A stretch of DNA of 64,000 bases from Sorex araneus (Eukaryota; Chordata; Mammalia; Eulipotyphla; Soricidae): NCBI RefSeq assembly GCF_027595985.1, contig NC_073311.1, forward strand, positions 50,941,292-51,005,291, read 5' to 3'. Numbering within the stretch: the stretch's first letter is position 1; each line of letters opens with the position of its first letter. This document shows, one piece after another, positions 13,025 through 33,711 of the stretch. The position numbers were made by a program, and so were the translations under genes. Under the pieces are notes generated by a model. That model did not search any database. It was given only the letters and a program-made list of their open reading frames with translations, and was not told where the DNA came from.

Positions 13025-13430
13025 GAACTTCCCAAGCTGCCATAACTAAGCCTAAACCAAATGATTTTAAGGAGAGAAGTGTATTATTTCATGATCAAGA
13101 GACTAGAAGTCTGAACAAGATGAAGTAGGGATGGAACCTCTTGAGGGCTCAGAGGATGTTCCAAATACATCTGCTTTTGTGTTCCTCGGCTTACAGAGGG
13201 CCCTCATCTTTGGTGTCTACCTGAGCTTTCCGTGATATATTTCTGACTGTGTGTAAAGTTGTCAAACTGGATTAGGGTCTATCCTAATGATTTCTTATGA
13301 GTTGGCTAATGATTTTTTACGAGTTGGAAAAAACCCTATTTCCCAACAAAGTCACAGCCACAGAAACTAAAGTTGTTACCCCAACAACTGCACTGCTGTT
13401 GAGGTAATAACTCAACCCATGACAGTTACT
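13025..13430 (-). mobile_element. Ancient MLT1-like (MaLR/ERVL) LTR, antisense
   Basis: Reads CAAGCTGCCATAACTAAGCC, then GACTAGAAGTCTGAACAAG, CCTCGGCTTACAGAGGGCCC, GGATTAGGGTCTATCCTAATG, CCTATTTCCCAACAAAGTCA and finally ACTCAACCCATGACAG. This order is the reverse complement of the MLT1 LTR consensus as I remember it. It is strongly diverged, as expected for an LTR shared by placental mammals. Confidence 0.78.
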
Positions 13431-13616
13431 TCAGTGGAATTTTATTATTTATCATTAGTGGAAATAGTAACATAAAAAAAAGAAGAAATTTAAGTTAGTA
13501 AGTCTGGAATATAGATTGTAGAGTGGAAAATAGCTCCAAGTGAAGTTAGATAAATAAATAGGTGTCAGTTCATAAGCACTGTACTCTAGTTCTCTTCATA
13601 AAGAATTTTAATTTCT

Positions 13617-13809
13617 TGGGCTGGACTGATAGCACAGTGGGCACGGCATTTGCCTTGCATGCGGCCAACCTGGGTTCGATTCCTAGCATCCCATATGGTC
13701 TCCTGAGCACTGCCAGTGGTAATTCCTGAGTGCAGAGCCAGGAGTCACCCTGTGCAATGCTGGGTGTGACCTAAAAAGCAAAAAATAAAAATAAATAAAT
13801 AATAAAAAG
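13617..13809 (+). mobile_element. Family A SINE
   Basis: GGGCTGGACTGATAGCACAG, GGTTCGATTCCTAGCATCCC, GTGTGACCTAAAAAGC, then a long AAATAAATAAT tail. Confidence 0.92.
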
Positions 13810-15472
13810 AGGGATGTTTGGAAAAAAAATTTTAGTTTCTCCCACTGACTGTAGATAATATCTATCCTCCAAATTATAAGAGAAGAAAGACAACAAAAGA
13901 CTATTTTATTACATATTTTCTGGAACTGATGAGTACTGTCTCTTTCCTTCCATAAATGACAATGACATGATTAAAAGAGAATTAATATAGATTTCAGTGA
14001 CAATAATCATTTAAAAACATTCATGAGTTCAACAGCTAATTCTACCATTAGGAGAGGGGTGTGGGCTGGGGTCTTTGGTTCCCTTCCCTTGACTTTCTGA
14101 CTGGACTTGACTGCCTTCCAGGAAAAGACAGGGTTAAAATGTTCCCACAGAGCTGAAAGGATTGGGTTACCAAAGGTTGCTTTCTGCTGATTTCTCAAAG
14201 AGCCTTCAGCAGCCTGCGAATTATCCTGCTTAGCCTGCAGTCCTTACAGAGGACGGATGGTGAAGTTTCACAGAAAGGAAAAAGAAGATGACACCCCCTT
14301 TTTTATATATAGATTTTTCCCTTCCCGATCCTCAGAAGGAAGAGTGAAGAAGTCTTCACATGGGATCCTGTCCCCAGCCACCTTCTGGTGAACATCAAGT
14401 AAGAACCCAAGAGGAGTTGCAGAGCTGAACCCCATCATCTCTGGTAGTGAGCAGAAGAGGTGGTCTGCGATGTTTCTACACAGCACTATTTATCAGAACT
14501 TGGAGCAATTAAAAACCATTGGGGACTATGCTAAGATCAGACTAAGATAGCACCTGTCTGTCGAGATCAAGCAGCGTGAGGACATTGAATTTAGTAAGGA
14601 GGAAAATTCACCCAGGCACAGTCCTCAGGGCAAAAAGTCGCCCTCTGCCAGAACCAAGCAGTCTCATCCAGACGGTAAATAGCCCTTGCTTTGCAGAGGG
14701 CAAACCACAGACTATGTTAAAGTTCAAACGAAACGACTGACTCACTGGTTTCAATCTCCAACTTAGCAATCGCTTAGTAAATGAATTATGAGGGGTTGGA
14801 GCTCTCTAGGTCTTATATCTTATGGTTTTGGTTTTTCTATTCCTATTTGTGCAGATGAGTTGTGAACTCACAGCGTGTCTTGGCAAGCCTGGTTTCAAAA
14901 AGTCATGGCTTTTGTTTTAATATCACACTTCTTGAACTCAGCTCTCACACGCTACCACAAACCTGTCATCAAGGCTGGAATACAGAGAGCTCAGCTAGCA
15001 TTAAGGGCTATAGGTCTTATATTGTGCACAGGAGATTAGCATATTGAAATTCTGGCTCTACATGTCTGTTAAATATGATATATTTTTAAATTATGAATAA
15101 AAACACATCAGTCTTACATATAGGATCTGTTCTACCTGTCCTAATGCTATACTAGAAAAGTAGTATATCTTAGGGCCAATGATGATAATAAGAATAGAAA
15201 CTCGATCAAATAATGATTGGTAGTGTGGATAATTTTAAGTAAAACAGCAATAGTATAATTTTGTAAATGTGTGTTCTTACTTTGGGAATAAAATATTAAG
15301 TATTTTTGGGTGGAGAGTCATGATGTTTAACTAGCAAATTTAAAAAAGCAAGGTGGTGAGGCTATGGGTCAACATCAAACATTTTTTAGAAAATTCTCCC
15401 CAAGTCAGAAAATAATCATTAAACTTTCAACTAGTTTCTAACTCTTGAGGACATACAAGTTAGATTATATCC
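13810..15472. other. Intergenic, nothing recognised
   Basis: AT-rich and single-copy in appearance. I see no coding frame with splice signals and no nameable repeat. Confidence 0.45.
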
Positions 15473-15640
15473 TGGAGACACAGCGCAGGAGTTAAGGCAC
15501 TTGCCCTGTGTTTCGCCAAGCCTGGCTTGAGTCTCCCGCATATGATTTCCCCTGGTACAGCCTAGCTTGGCTCTTGAGCTAATATCCAGAAATAGCGCCT
15601 GAGCACAGATGGGTCTGACTCAAAAGCTAAACTAAACCAA
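15473..15640 (+). mobile_element. Family A SINE, old diverged copy
   Basis: CCTGGAGACACAGCGCAGG head, GCTTGAGTCTCCCGC box B, GCCTGAGCACAGATGGGTCTG end. It is much decayed. Confidence 0.65.
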
Positions 15641-15711
15641 AAGATCATTAGACAACTTTGAAACGGGTATTGGTGGAAATTTGATCGATTTTCCCCTGAC
15701 CACCAATTTTT

Positions 15712-15995
15712 TTTAAAAACAAATTATTTATTTTTAAATTTTTAATCAGAGAATCACTGTGATGTGCAGTTACAAACTTGTGAACTTTTGTGTTTGCATT
15801 TCACTCATACAGTGATCGTTTACCCATCCCTCCACCAGTGCCCATTCACCTCCACCAATGATCCCAGTATCCCTCTCACCACCCCCATCCCATCCCCCAC
15901 ACCCCACCCTGCCTCTGTGGCAGGGCATTCCCTTTTGTTCTCTCTTCCTTTGGGTGTTGTGGTTTGCAATAGAGGTATTGAGTGGCCTTCATGTT
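15712..15995 (-). mobile_element. L1 3' end, antisense, one of the longest copies here
   Basis: From the T-rich start, TCAGAGAATCACTGTGATG, then ACTCATACAGTGATCG, CCCATCCCTCCACCAGTGCC and a C-rich run (CACCACCCCCATCC...) are the complement of the L1 3' end motif. About 100 bp more extends past the polypurine block. Confidence 0.65.
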
Positions 15996-16902
15996 CGGTC
16001 TGTAGTCCACTTTTATGAACACCAATTTTTTTATGAGCACTTTTAGGTTCATAACAGAATTAGGCGTGTCATCCTTTGAAGATCCAGGAATGACCAAGTG
16101 GAAAAGCGAGGAGATCGTTGGGAAGGTGAGCACCAGCAGCGGTTGGAGAGTAGCTTCAAGGAGAGAGGGGACAGGTCTGGCTTTATGCCCAAGAGAGATA
16201 GAGCGTCCTACAGTATACAAATTCTATACTTGCATAGGAATTTCATACATATTCCTGTGGTAGAACTGTGAACACAGTCAGCTGAGGAACAAACAATGAA
16301 CATGTGTCTCTTAGACTGAAAATGATGGAGAATCACCAGGTAACAGGTGTTACCAGAAGGAGGCAGAGAAGGGGTCTGTTCTGTCCCCTGCCTGCTGGGA
16401 CTGTCGGGCCAGGGCTGGGTCTTTATCACTGCAGAGTGTTCTTCAAGTTCTGCTTTGGCCCAATTAAGCCCCTAAGAACGCAAAGGTGGGGATGAGGGCA
16501 GCTCCTTTCCATGAGAGGTTGTCACCCACTCCAAACCACAACTCCACTCAGGTCAGTTCATTTCCTCTTTTTCTAACCCCAGAGAGTCTTAACTTGGAAG
16601 CAGGGACTGGGGAGGGCAAAGAAGAGGCAAAGTTGCAAAAACATTTGAGTGGCTGAGGTGTGGCAATTTTTCATCTATTCCCCCGTTCTCAATTGCGCAC
16701 AGTAACCCACTCCCTAGCCCTATCCTCAACCATCTTCCATGACTGGTAAATGTGTTGCAGTCAAGGAAACTGCATAGACATATCATAGTCACCCCCAATT
16801 CTGCCGTTGAAATCAGGGTCCAGTCTTGGTATTGAATATACCAAGGGCATACAGTCAGTGGGAGTGGGAGGGTGGAGCTCTAGGTAAACTAGTTAACCTA
16901 AT
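15996..16902. other. Intergenic, nothing recognised
   Basis: Moderately GC-balanced DNA without gene or clear repeat. Confidence 0.45.
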
Positions 16903-17091
16903 GTTTTTTTTTTTTTTTTTTTTTGCTTTTTTGGGTCACACCTGGCGATGCACAGGGGTTACTCCTGGCTCTGCACTCAGGAATTACTCCTGGCGGTGCT
17001 CAGGGGACTATATGGGATGCTGGGAATTGAACCCAGGTTGACCGCGTGCAAGGCAAACACCCCACTCGCTGTGCTATCGCTCCAGCCCCCC
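16903..17091 (-). mobile_element. Family A SINE, antisense
   Basis: T-run, GGGTCACACCTGGCGATGCA and complement of the head ending CGCTCCAGCCCCC. The flanks CCTAATG on both sides suggest a short target duplication. Confidence 0.93.
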
Positions 17092-17980
17092 TAATGGTTC
17101 TTTTTATCCCATCAAAATTAGTACTGGGTAGCTGGGGGGTAGAAGATGGAGCGGAAGGGGAGCACCAGGCCAGGCAGTGGAAGTTCTTTGGCCCATCACA
17201 TGTCCAGGCAGATGGTCAGATCTGGGATCCCATTCACAGCACGTGGCCGGAGCTGGCGAAGGGAAGCCGAGGGGTCAGAAAGCTGAGAGTTTGGTCCTAG
17301 AGAGACCCAGAGACAGACCCCAGAGTAGCAGGCCCCAGCAAAGGGACACGGGACAGGGCTCCGGCTGCAGATTCCACGTCTAGTGTGTTACCCTAGTAGA
17401 GTCGAGTAAGGAAAGACCTGGCTCATCTCATAGAGAGACAAGCAGAGGGCAAGAGACAGGACGAAAGACTGTGCACGAGGCGTCCACACCCACGTACTTG
17501 AACTGTACGATACACTTTCGCTTCTGACACAGCTGAGTTTCCTATGAAAATCTGTCATGCAATTCTCAAGCACCCACGAGCTCAGGAAGAAGCCCACTTT
17601 CAGGCAAACGTGTCATGACCTGGACCCAGCACTCTGTCATCAGAGAGAGTGTTTTACTGTTCTAAAAGTCCTCATGTCCATGCAAACGCAACATACTTGG
17701 TAACCCTGAAATACCGCGGTGGCCATAGTTTGCTTTTTCCAAAATGTCCTATTATTGGAATCACACTGGGTCGTCTTTTCAGATTGACACCTTCAGTTAG
17801 TAATATACATTTCAGTTCTTCTCATAACCTGTGTCTCATTTCTTCCATCGAAGTGAAGTCCGTGGGCCCCCACGGGTGGCTTATGTGAGACGGGAAGGAG
17901 AGAGATGGTCACTTTCTCCCACCTCCCTCTGCCCCGCTGGGATCCAGGATTAGCTGGTTCTTGCCTTGCCTTGCAGAAAA
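17092..17980. other. Intergenic, nothing recognised
   Basis: No gene or repeat I can support. The right part may belong to the LTR-like block described at 17985-18620. Confidence 0.4.
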
Positions 17981-17984
17981 GAAT

Positions 17985-18620
17985 TTCAGGAGTAGATGAG
18001 CAGTGAAGTAAAACAGGTTTTATTTAGAGGGTTTTGGAAGGAGAATAAGTGAGAGAGAGAGACAGACAGACAGAGACAGAGAGGCAGAGAGACAGAGAGA
18101 CAGAGACAGAGACAGAGAGAGAAAAACACACTCGAGAGAGAACACGGGCTTCTAGAACCGGGGGCAGAGAGAGCCCCGACACACATGTGCTCGGGCACAT
18201 GGGCACAAGCAGCTCATGGGCTCAGGCAGCATACGCGCACCCTTCTTTGTTCAAGGTGGCTTTCATAGGGTTTTTCCAAGCTGCTCCCACATGGGGCTTT
18301 CTAGCTAGGTAAGAGTCCTTCGTTAGGGTAGCGGTAAAGGGGAGGCCTTAGGAGTGATTGATGATCCTTCTTGAAAACTCTTTTTGCTGACCTTTGTTCC
18401 TGCTGGATCTTCTCTCTGAGGGTGGGTTCAGCCTTCTCTGGTCTGGGCTAGCTGAGGGTTAATCAGATTAAAGGCAGGACTGGAGTTTCTCCAGGAATTT
18501 CCTTCAGGCCTTTATGTAGGGAGGGGTCCAGTCTCCTGAGGGTCTGCTGTTGGGAAGGTCTTACAAGGTCTTGCTTTCTGTATCCACAGATTTAGGACTG
18601 GTGGCTTCATCACTTCCCAG
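17985..18620 (-). mobile_element. LTR-like block with (GACA/GA)n, minus orientation, ends unresolved
   Basis: Read on the minus strand it has AAATAAAACC (around 18018-18026) followed by pyrimidine-rich U5-like sequence, with a GA/GACA microsatellite (18049-18122) just upstream. This resembles the layout of the LTR at 6838-7433. I could not find matching TG...CA termini or a target duplication, so the call is tentative. Confidence 0.35.
18049..18122. repeat. (GA)n/(GACA)n microsatellite
   Basis: GAGAGAGAGACAGACAGACA units with interspersed GCAGAGAGA. Confidence 0.93.
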
Positions 18621-18701
18621 AAGTTTCATTGTCGTGATGTGTGTGTATGGGGGAGAGGGGGATTCCCTAATCTACCAGCCTACATCGTTAGCACTGGGTA
18701 G

Positions 18702-18931
18702 CACTGCACTGTAGCACTGTCGTCCAGTTGTTCATTGATTTGCTCGAGCAGGCACCAGTAACGTCTCCATTGTAAGACTTGTTGTTACTATTTTTGGCAT
18801 ATAGAGTACGCCAGGAGTAGCTTGCCATGTGGGCGGGATACTCTTGGTAGCCTGCCAGGCTCTCTAAGAGGGACGAAGGAATCGAACCCGGGTCAGCAAA
18901 CGCCCTACCCGCTGTGTTATCGCACCAGCCC
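18702..18931 (-). mobile_element. Family B SINE (tRNA head, RTE-type 3' end), antisense
   Basis: Begins GTAGCACTGTCGTCC and TTGCTCGAGCAGGCACCAGT, the complement of the RTE-like terminus. It continues GGCATATAGAGTACGCCAGG and the duplicated GCTTGCC/GCCTGCCAGGCTCT block, and ends with the complement of the tRNA head. Confidence 0.85.
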
Positions 18932-19151
18932 AGCTGGAGCAAGCTCCCCGTGGCGTATTTGATATGCCAAATACAGTAACAATAACAGGGCTCATTCCCC
19001 TGATTCTGAAAAGAGCCTCTAATCGTTGGGAAAAACGAGTAAGGAGAGGCTGCTAAAATCTCAGGGTGGGGACGAATGGAGACATTACTGGCGCCTGCTC
19101 GAGCCAATCAATGAACAACGGGATGACAGTGTTAGAGTGATAGAGTGATCT
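18932..19151 (+). mobile_element. RTE-tailed retroposon (family C) in inverted orientation to its neighbour
   Basis: GTGGCGTATTTGATATGCC, then the extra segment GGGCTCATTCCCCTGATTCTG to GCTGCTAAAATCTCAGGG. It ends with the RTE terminus GACATTACTGGCGCCTGCTC, CAACGGGATGACAG and a GTGATAGAGTGATA tail. It abuts the antisense family B copy head to head. Confidence 0.8.
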
Positions 19152-19700
19152 GAATGTGGTAGCTTATAAAATTAGCTTTTGTGTAGTTTTTCAAGTGTTA
19201 AGTTGAGGAAAACAGGTTTACAGTGTGAAAATAGGCAGTATTCTAAGATATAGTACTAATATTTAGAAAAAAGAAACTGGGGATAGAAATATTAACCAAG
19301 ATTTCATATCCAATTTATGTTTCATATATAGATTGTCCTAGTGCCAAGATGTTTTAAAAGCTAAAAGCAGCATTTTCATTAGCTGTGGTCACTCTCAAGG
19401 GCATTTGGTTAGAAAATAAAGCACTGAAAGTATTAATCTTCCTGTAACTTCCTGTTCTCAACGGATTGCAAAGAGCTCCCTGGACCACTTTTGGTTCAAA
19501 CTTAAAATGAGTGAAACTGAATTAGTTAAGCCATTTTCATTCTGAAAATAAGGCCAGGAAATAAAAAATAAACAACATGATTTAAAAAACAATTCTTGGG
19601 TTTTCATATATAAAAATTGAAAGATGCCCAGAAGAAAAATCTTAAACCCAGGAAGCAGGACTAGACAATTCAAGTCCCTTGTTTTAAAAATCAATCTTAG
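19152..19700. other. Intergenic, AT-rich, nothing recognised
   Basis: No supported feature. Confidence 0.45.
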
Positions 19701-19884
19701 GAGGCTGGAGGGAGGTACTGACTGTCCAGCTTTGCTTCTGCATCCCCTGACTGTGTTGGATCCCTGCTACCCAATCAGCTTCCCAAAGTCAGCCAGGAAG
19801 TGATTCCTGGTCACAGTCAGGAGTAATACCTGAGCACAGTTGGGTGTACCCCCAGCCCCCACCCACCAACCCCAACTGAAAACA
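19701..19884 (+). mobile_element. Family A SINE, old diverged copy
   Basis: GGAGGCTGGAGGGAGGTACTG head, CAGGAAGTGATTCCTGG, GAGCACAGTTGGGTGTACCC and a C/A-rich tail. Confidence 0.7.
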
Positions 19885-20304
19885 ACAACAAAAGGAAACT
19901 AGATTCTTTTATATTTTATGGGTTATGTCTTTATCATTAGAGACGCTGAGCTTTTACAAAAGAAAATGGAGTGGTTATCTCAGACATTTTTCAAAATTCC
20001 CGGGACCCCTATGGAGTGCCAAGGAACCCTTTCCCTTTCCCATCTTTCATTTTTTCTTTTATTCTCCCCAGTGGTCTTTGGAATTTCTTCCAAGAGTTAG
20101 AGGCAGGACAGGCCTTTGATTCTTAAGTGGAAGGCTGGGATGTGTGAGGTGGGATAGAGAGGGGACAGTATTACCTAGATCAACCTTCTGCCCGCTTTGC
20201 AGGTGATAATTTTTATGTGGTTATTGTTTAGCTACCCTAAACCATAATTTTTCTTTTTTATTTTCTCTTTAATGTACTTCTTTTAAATTTAATTTTATTA
20301 TTTC

Positions 20305-20460
20305 GGGGGGGGTCACACCCGGCGATGCTCAGGGGTTACTCCTGGCTCTGCACTCAGGAATTACTCCTGGCGGTGCTGGGGGAACCATATGGGATGCGGG
20401 GGTTTGAACCCAGGCAGGCAAACGCCCTGCCCTACCCGTTGTGCTATCGCTCCGGCCCTT
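20305..20460 (-). mobile_element. Family A SINE, antisense
   Basis: GGGGTCACACCCGGCGATGC, GGAATTACTCCTGGCGGTGC, then the complement of the head ending ATCGCTCCGGCCC. It has lost its A tail. Confidence 0.9.
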
Positions 20461-21221
20461 CTTTTTATTTTCATTGGATCTCCTTGAATTAGAAGTTACT
20501 AAATTATCCCTGACCGAGACTCCTACATAGTGTTGCAACATCCATCCCTTCACCAGTGGACATAATATTCTTTACAGACACTTCACCAAACTAGCTCTAT
20601 ACATCTTTTTCTTTTTACCCTTAAAAAAAAAAACCTATATATTTTAAAAGGCTGTTTGGGAACGACTGAATCAGTCACGTAAATACAGTTACTTTGTCTT
20701 TGCCCGACGCCAAGTCCACCTTAGGAGTTTTGCAGGGGAAAGTGGATCATGTCTGAATTCGGACACGGGTCAAGTCCCTGGCAGGCTGGCAGGTCTCACC
20801 CCCCCCTGCGACCCCGGACCGCACACCGCGTGCCCTGCGCCTTCGACACCGTCCAAATTCCTGAGTCACGCTCCGTGGAGGTCGCTGCTCGGGGAGCAAA
20901 GGGTGCAGCGCGCACCCAAACACGGTGACGCCAACGCGGTGCAGGAGAGGTCAGGCTCCTAGGGAGCCGGCCGGGGACTCGAGGTTCCCGGGGCGGGCGC
21001 CCCAGCGGGAGCAAAGGGCGTCACGCAAGCACGGGGCCAGGCTGCGGGGGCCAGGGGAATCCCAAGACGCCCGTTCTCTCTTTTCCCCCGCCACCAAAAA
21101 AAAAAAAAAAAAAAAAAAAACGCTCACCAGCTGGAGAAAAAGATGGATTTTGTTTCGTCCTTGTGTTTGTTTTTTTGGGGCGCTACCAAAGGACAGTGAA
21201 AGAGGGGGAAGATCCCTTTGA

Positions 21222-30323
<9,102 letters not shown>

Positions 30324-31665
30324 GTGGCAGAAGCCCGGCAGATTGGGAGCACCTGGACTCGGGGGGAGAGAAGGGGGGTGTGTGGGACTTGGGGGACGAG
30401 AGGGGGGCTCCCACCATGGAGGAGACAGAAGGTGAAGACATCTGGAAACACTACACCGCACACACGTCATCATATTTTTACATGCTCCATTGATAGATTT
30501 CCCTGCTTCCTCGGCCCAGGGAGAAGGCGGGTCACGACAGAGCTGTGAGGTTGGCGTTGCCAGGCGGGAGGGCGGCTCAGACTCTCAGTGTGGCTGGGAT
30601 TTCGTGGAAGAGGCAGGCGGAGGGCAGGTTGGGGCCAGAGATAATTGCGGACCACCAATCGTTTCCCCTTTCTCCGTCTAATTGGCACACGCCCGGTAGA
30701 GAAAAGGGGTTGGGAGTGTTTTAGGACTCCAGAGAGGGGACCATACTCGGGGACCAACTGGACGCGTCGCTAAGGCATTCTGAGCCCTGATCTCTCCCAT
30801 CCGTACACTCACTCCCCCTCGTCTCATTCAAAAAAATAAAAATAAAAAACTCCCACACGAACATCATGGTACCGCGCTGGCGTGGGGAGGGGGCATTGGA
30901 GACCGTCGTGTTTCCACGGCGCTCTCTGAGCCCTGGGGAAACCCGGGACCAGGCCCGAGGGATGTTTATGGTTAGGAAGATGGTTTTGGGCAGCTTTCGA
31001 CTGGAGTCCACTCAGTATTGAGCACCTCTGTCTAGCCTGCTGGCTCCCTGCAGGCCTTTCCCTCCGCACCCACCTGGGCCCGGAAGGAGCCTCAACCACG
31101 ACCCAGCCCAGGCTGCGGCCACTGCTCCAGCCTCGTCCAAACGTCCCTGGAGAGGGACAAACATCTCCTCGGTAGGAGAGGGCAGGTATGGGGTCCAGCT
31201 GATTTAGTCTGGGCCCCACCTCCCCCCAACCCAGAATTTTCGCTGCTTCCCCCCCTCCCAACCCCCCCTCGATGTTTTCCCTTCTGTCTCATACGCACAG
31301 AAACGCTAATTGATGGCCAGCTGCTTCCCTCTTGTGATTTTTTTCTTTTACCGCAGCTGCTAGTTAGGCAAGTTGAAGAGGAATGCCTTCCCCCAACCCC
31401 CCGACCACACCCCAGTAATTCAGGGGATTCTGATGATTTTGATCATTTTTTTCACTTGATGTGGGGGGTATGGCAGGGGCGGGGGTGGGGCGCAGGAATC
31501 GCACACGGGCGCGACATTTCCATTCATCTCTGCTCAAGGAAAAAGGGGTTCACACAGAGGGGGGCGGGGGGGACGCTGTGTGTCCGTTGCGTCCGCGGCA
31601 GGTTCCTGTATAATGAAGTCAATGCTGTCAGGCCAAGGAAAATAAAATTATTGCATACTTGGAAA
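30324..31665 (+). other. GABARAPL1: GABARAPL1 3' UTR (inferred extent)
   Basis: About 1.3 kb without a SINE. It ends near the AATAAA at 31641 after the conserved-looking text TGTATAATGAAGTCAATGCTG. The length resembles the human 3' UTR as I recall it. Confidence 0.7.
31641..31646 (+). terminator. GABARAPL1: GABARAPL1 poly(A) signal AATAAA
   Basis: AGGAAAATAAAATTATTGCA. The cleavage site is probably around 31660, followed by GT-rich and T-rich sequence. Confidence 0.7.
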
Positions 31666-32702
31666 ACCCAGCCCGGGTCCTGCGGCGTTGCCTTTTTTTT
31701 TTTTTTTAATTTAGCGGCCCCTGCGATCCATGGCAGATGGAGCTGGAGCAGAAAACCCAAGCGTGGGGGTGGGGGTGGCTGGGAGGAAAGAACGCTCGCA
31801 GATGGTCAGACAGACACGCTGCCTCTACGCGTTATTTATTGATTTCGTGGCGCTGGGATGGAGCCCACCCCACCCCCCCCCCCCCCGGCACAAAGTCGGG
31901 GGGGAGGAAGGGGGTGGAGGTGTCTTACTACCAAGCCTCCGCCCTGAAGTGCTCAGGACTCAGCATCCCCCCGGCGAATGTGGAGGTGTGCAGTGCCGCG
32001 TTTCCCGGCGGTGGGTCCGTGAGATCTGCTCCTTGGCAGATCCCGCCCTTGCTGCTACCTCCTGCGTTTCTCTATGCTGCAGACGGGAGTGCTCACTTCT
32101 TCATGCGAGGGTGGGGGCTTGGCGTGCTTACTAGAGACGCAGATGTCTGGATCTCCCCCGTTTAGTCCAGGCTGGGCCTCGGAGTAGGTGTCTGTGCTTT
32201 GACAGGTGTAGGTGCCTCCTGCTGGCTCTGCCGCCCACGGGAGTCTGAAGCTTAGATCTGGGGCCTGGGTTTGCTGTGGGACCCGACCTGTTCTGTTTGC
32301 TCCTGCGTGTCTGGGTCAGAGACCCTCTGTGAGGCAGCACAGGGAACTGAGATCCAGCTCTGGGGTCAGAACAAACTGCTTCATCTTCTGAAGACGAGGG
32401 CCTGCCCTCCATTTGAGCGCTCCGCTGGTGTGCACTAGGAGAGGAGACGCAGCGGCTTCAGGAAAACTCTTCTTGCCTTTCCCCCCATCTTGAACTACTG
32501 AATCTCTTGCAGTGATATCCCCAAGCCTGCTTCTGGGGTTCGTGTGTGAGAAAGGAAACAGATCACAGACAGGCAGTAGCCGGTCCTTGCTGGCCTGTGG
32601 CAGGAACCTGTCCACCACCAAGGGCCCATCAGCTCAGCGAGGAAGGTAACTGAGGATGAACAGGGAAGGAAGCTCAAGTTCAGCAATATACAGGAAAAGA
32701 CA
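31666..32702. other. GC-rich downstream flank, nothing recognised
   Basis: Several short open frames come from base composition only. A C-run lies at about 31870-31887. No splice-framed coding was found. Confidence 0.45.
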
Positions 32703-32886
32703 GATGGGGTGGGAGAGAGAGTATAGCAGGTAGAGCGTTTGCCTTGCAAGTGACCGACCCAGGTTCGATCCCCGGCACCCCATGTGGTTCCCCAAGCATT
32801 GCCAGAAGTGATTCCTAAGTGCCAAGCCAGGATTAACCCCTGAGCACTGCCAGGGGTGGCCCAAACACCAAAAAAAGAAAAAAAAT
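32703..32886 (+). mobile_element. Family A SINE, older subfamily
   Basis: GATGGGGTGGGAGAGAGAGTA head, GGTTCGATCCCCGGCACCCC, GGGGTGGCCCAAACACC and an A-rich tail. Confidence 0.88.
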
Positions 32887-33473
32887 AGAAAATGATGGAA
32901 ACCCCCAGGGATTCTTCATATGACGTCAAAACATTGACTGGATACCCGTTCCCCGAGCACCACTGCGGGGTGTACCACCCTCCAAACAAGTACTTTGTGC
33001 CCTCCAGGTACACCGTGTCCAAGGCCGCCGCTTACCCAGTTCCAGCGGAGACTAGGAAAGCAATGCCGTTCCCAACCAGCTGATTGATTGGCTCTCTCTT
33101 TTTGCTCCCAACGCAAATTTGTTTTGTGGACACATTAAAAAAAAAAAAAGTTTGTTCTTTATTGCGAAATCAGAGATGGAGATTGCCAAAGAGCAAAACA
33201 AACAGCGGTTCAGTTCTGACCAGAGGGAACTGGGTGGACAGGTGTGCCTCCGGCTGCAGGTCCAGGTGCTGCGCTGCCCCCACGCTCCCCGTGCCATGGA
33301 CACCATGGCCGGTTCCTGCCAGTTACACTGAATCTGCCGTTGATTAGGCACACAGCTCTGTGCGCTGTCTGCTGTCACCTAAATTAGCTGGGCTGTGAGC
33401 TCTCGTATCGGGGCTAGGGGTGCGGGTGTGTACTGGGTAGAGCGAGTCACTTGTACAAATGAACAGATGCAAT

Positions 33474-33711
33474 CCTTCCTTCCTTCCTTCCTTCCTTCCT
33501 TCCTTCCTTCCTTCCTTCCTTCCTTCCTTCCTTCCTTCCTTCCTTCCTTCCTTCCTTCCTTCCTTCCTTCCTTCCTTCCTTCCTTCCTCCCTCCCTCCCT
33601 CCCTCTCCCCTTCCTCTCCCCCTCTGTCCCTCCCTTCCTCCCTTTCTACGTTTCTCCTTCCCTCCCTCCCTCCCTCCCTCCCTCCCTCTCTCTCTCCCTT
33701 CCTTCTGTGAA
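33474..33711. repeat. (TTCC)n / (TCCC)n microsatellite
   Basis: About 115 bp of near-perfect TTCC, then CCCT, CTCCCC and TCTC variants. Confidence 0.97.
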
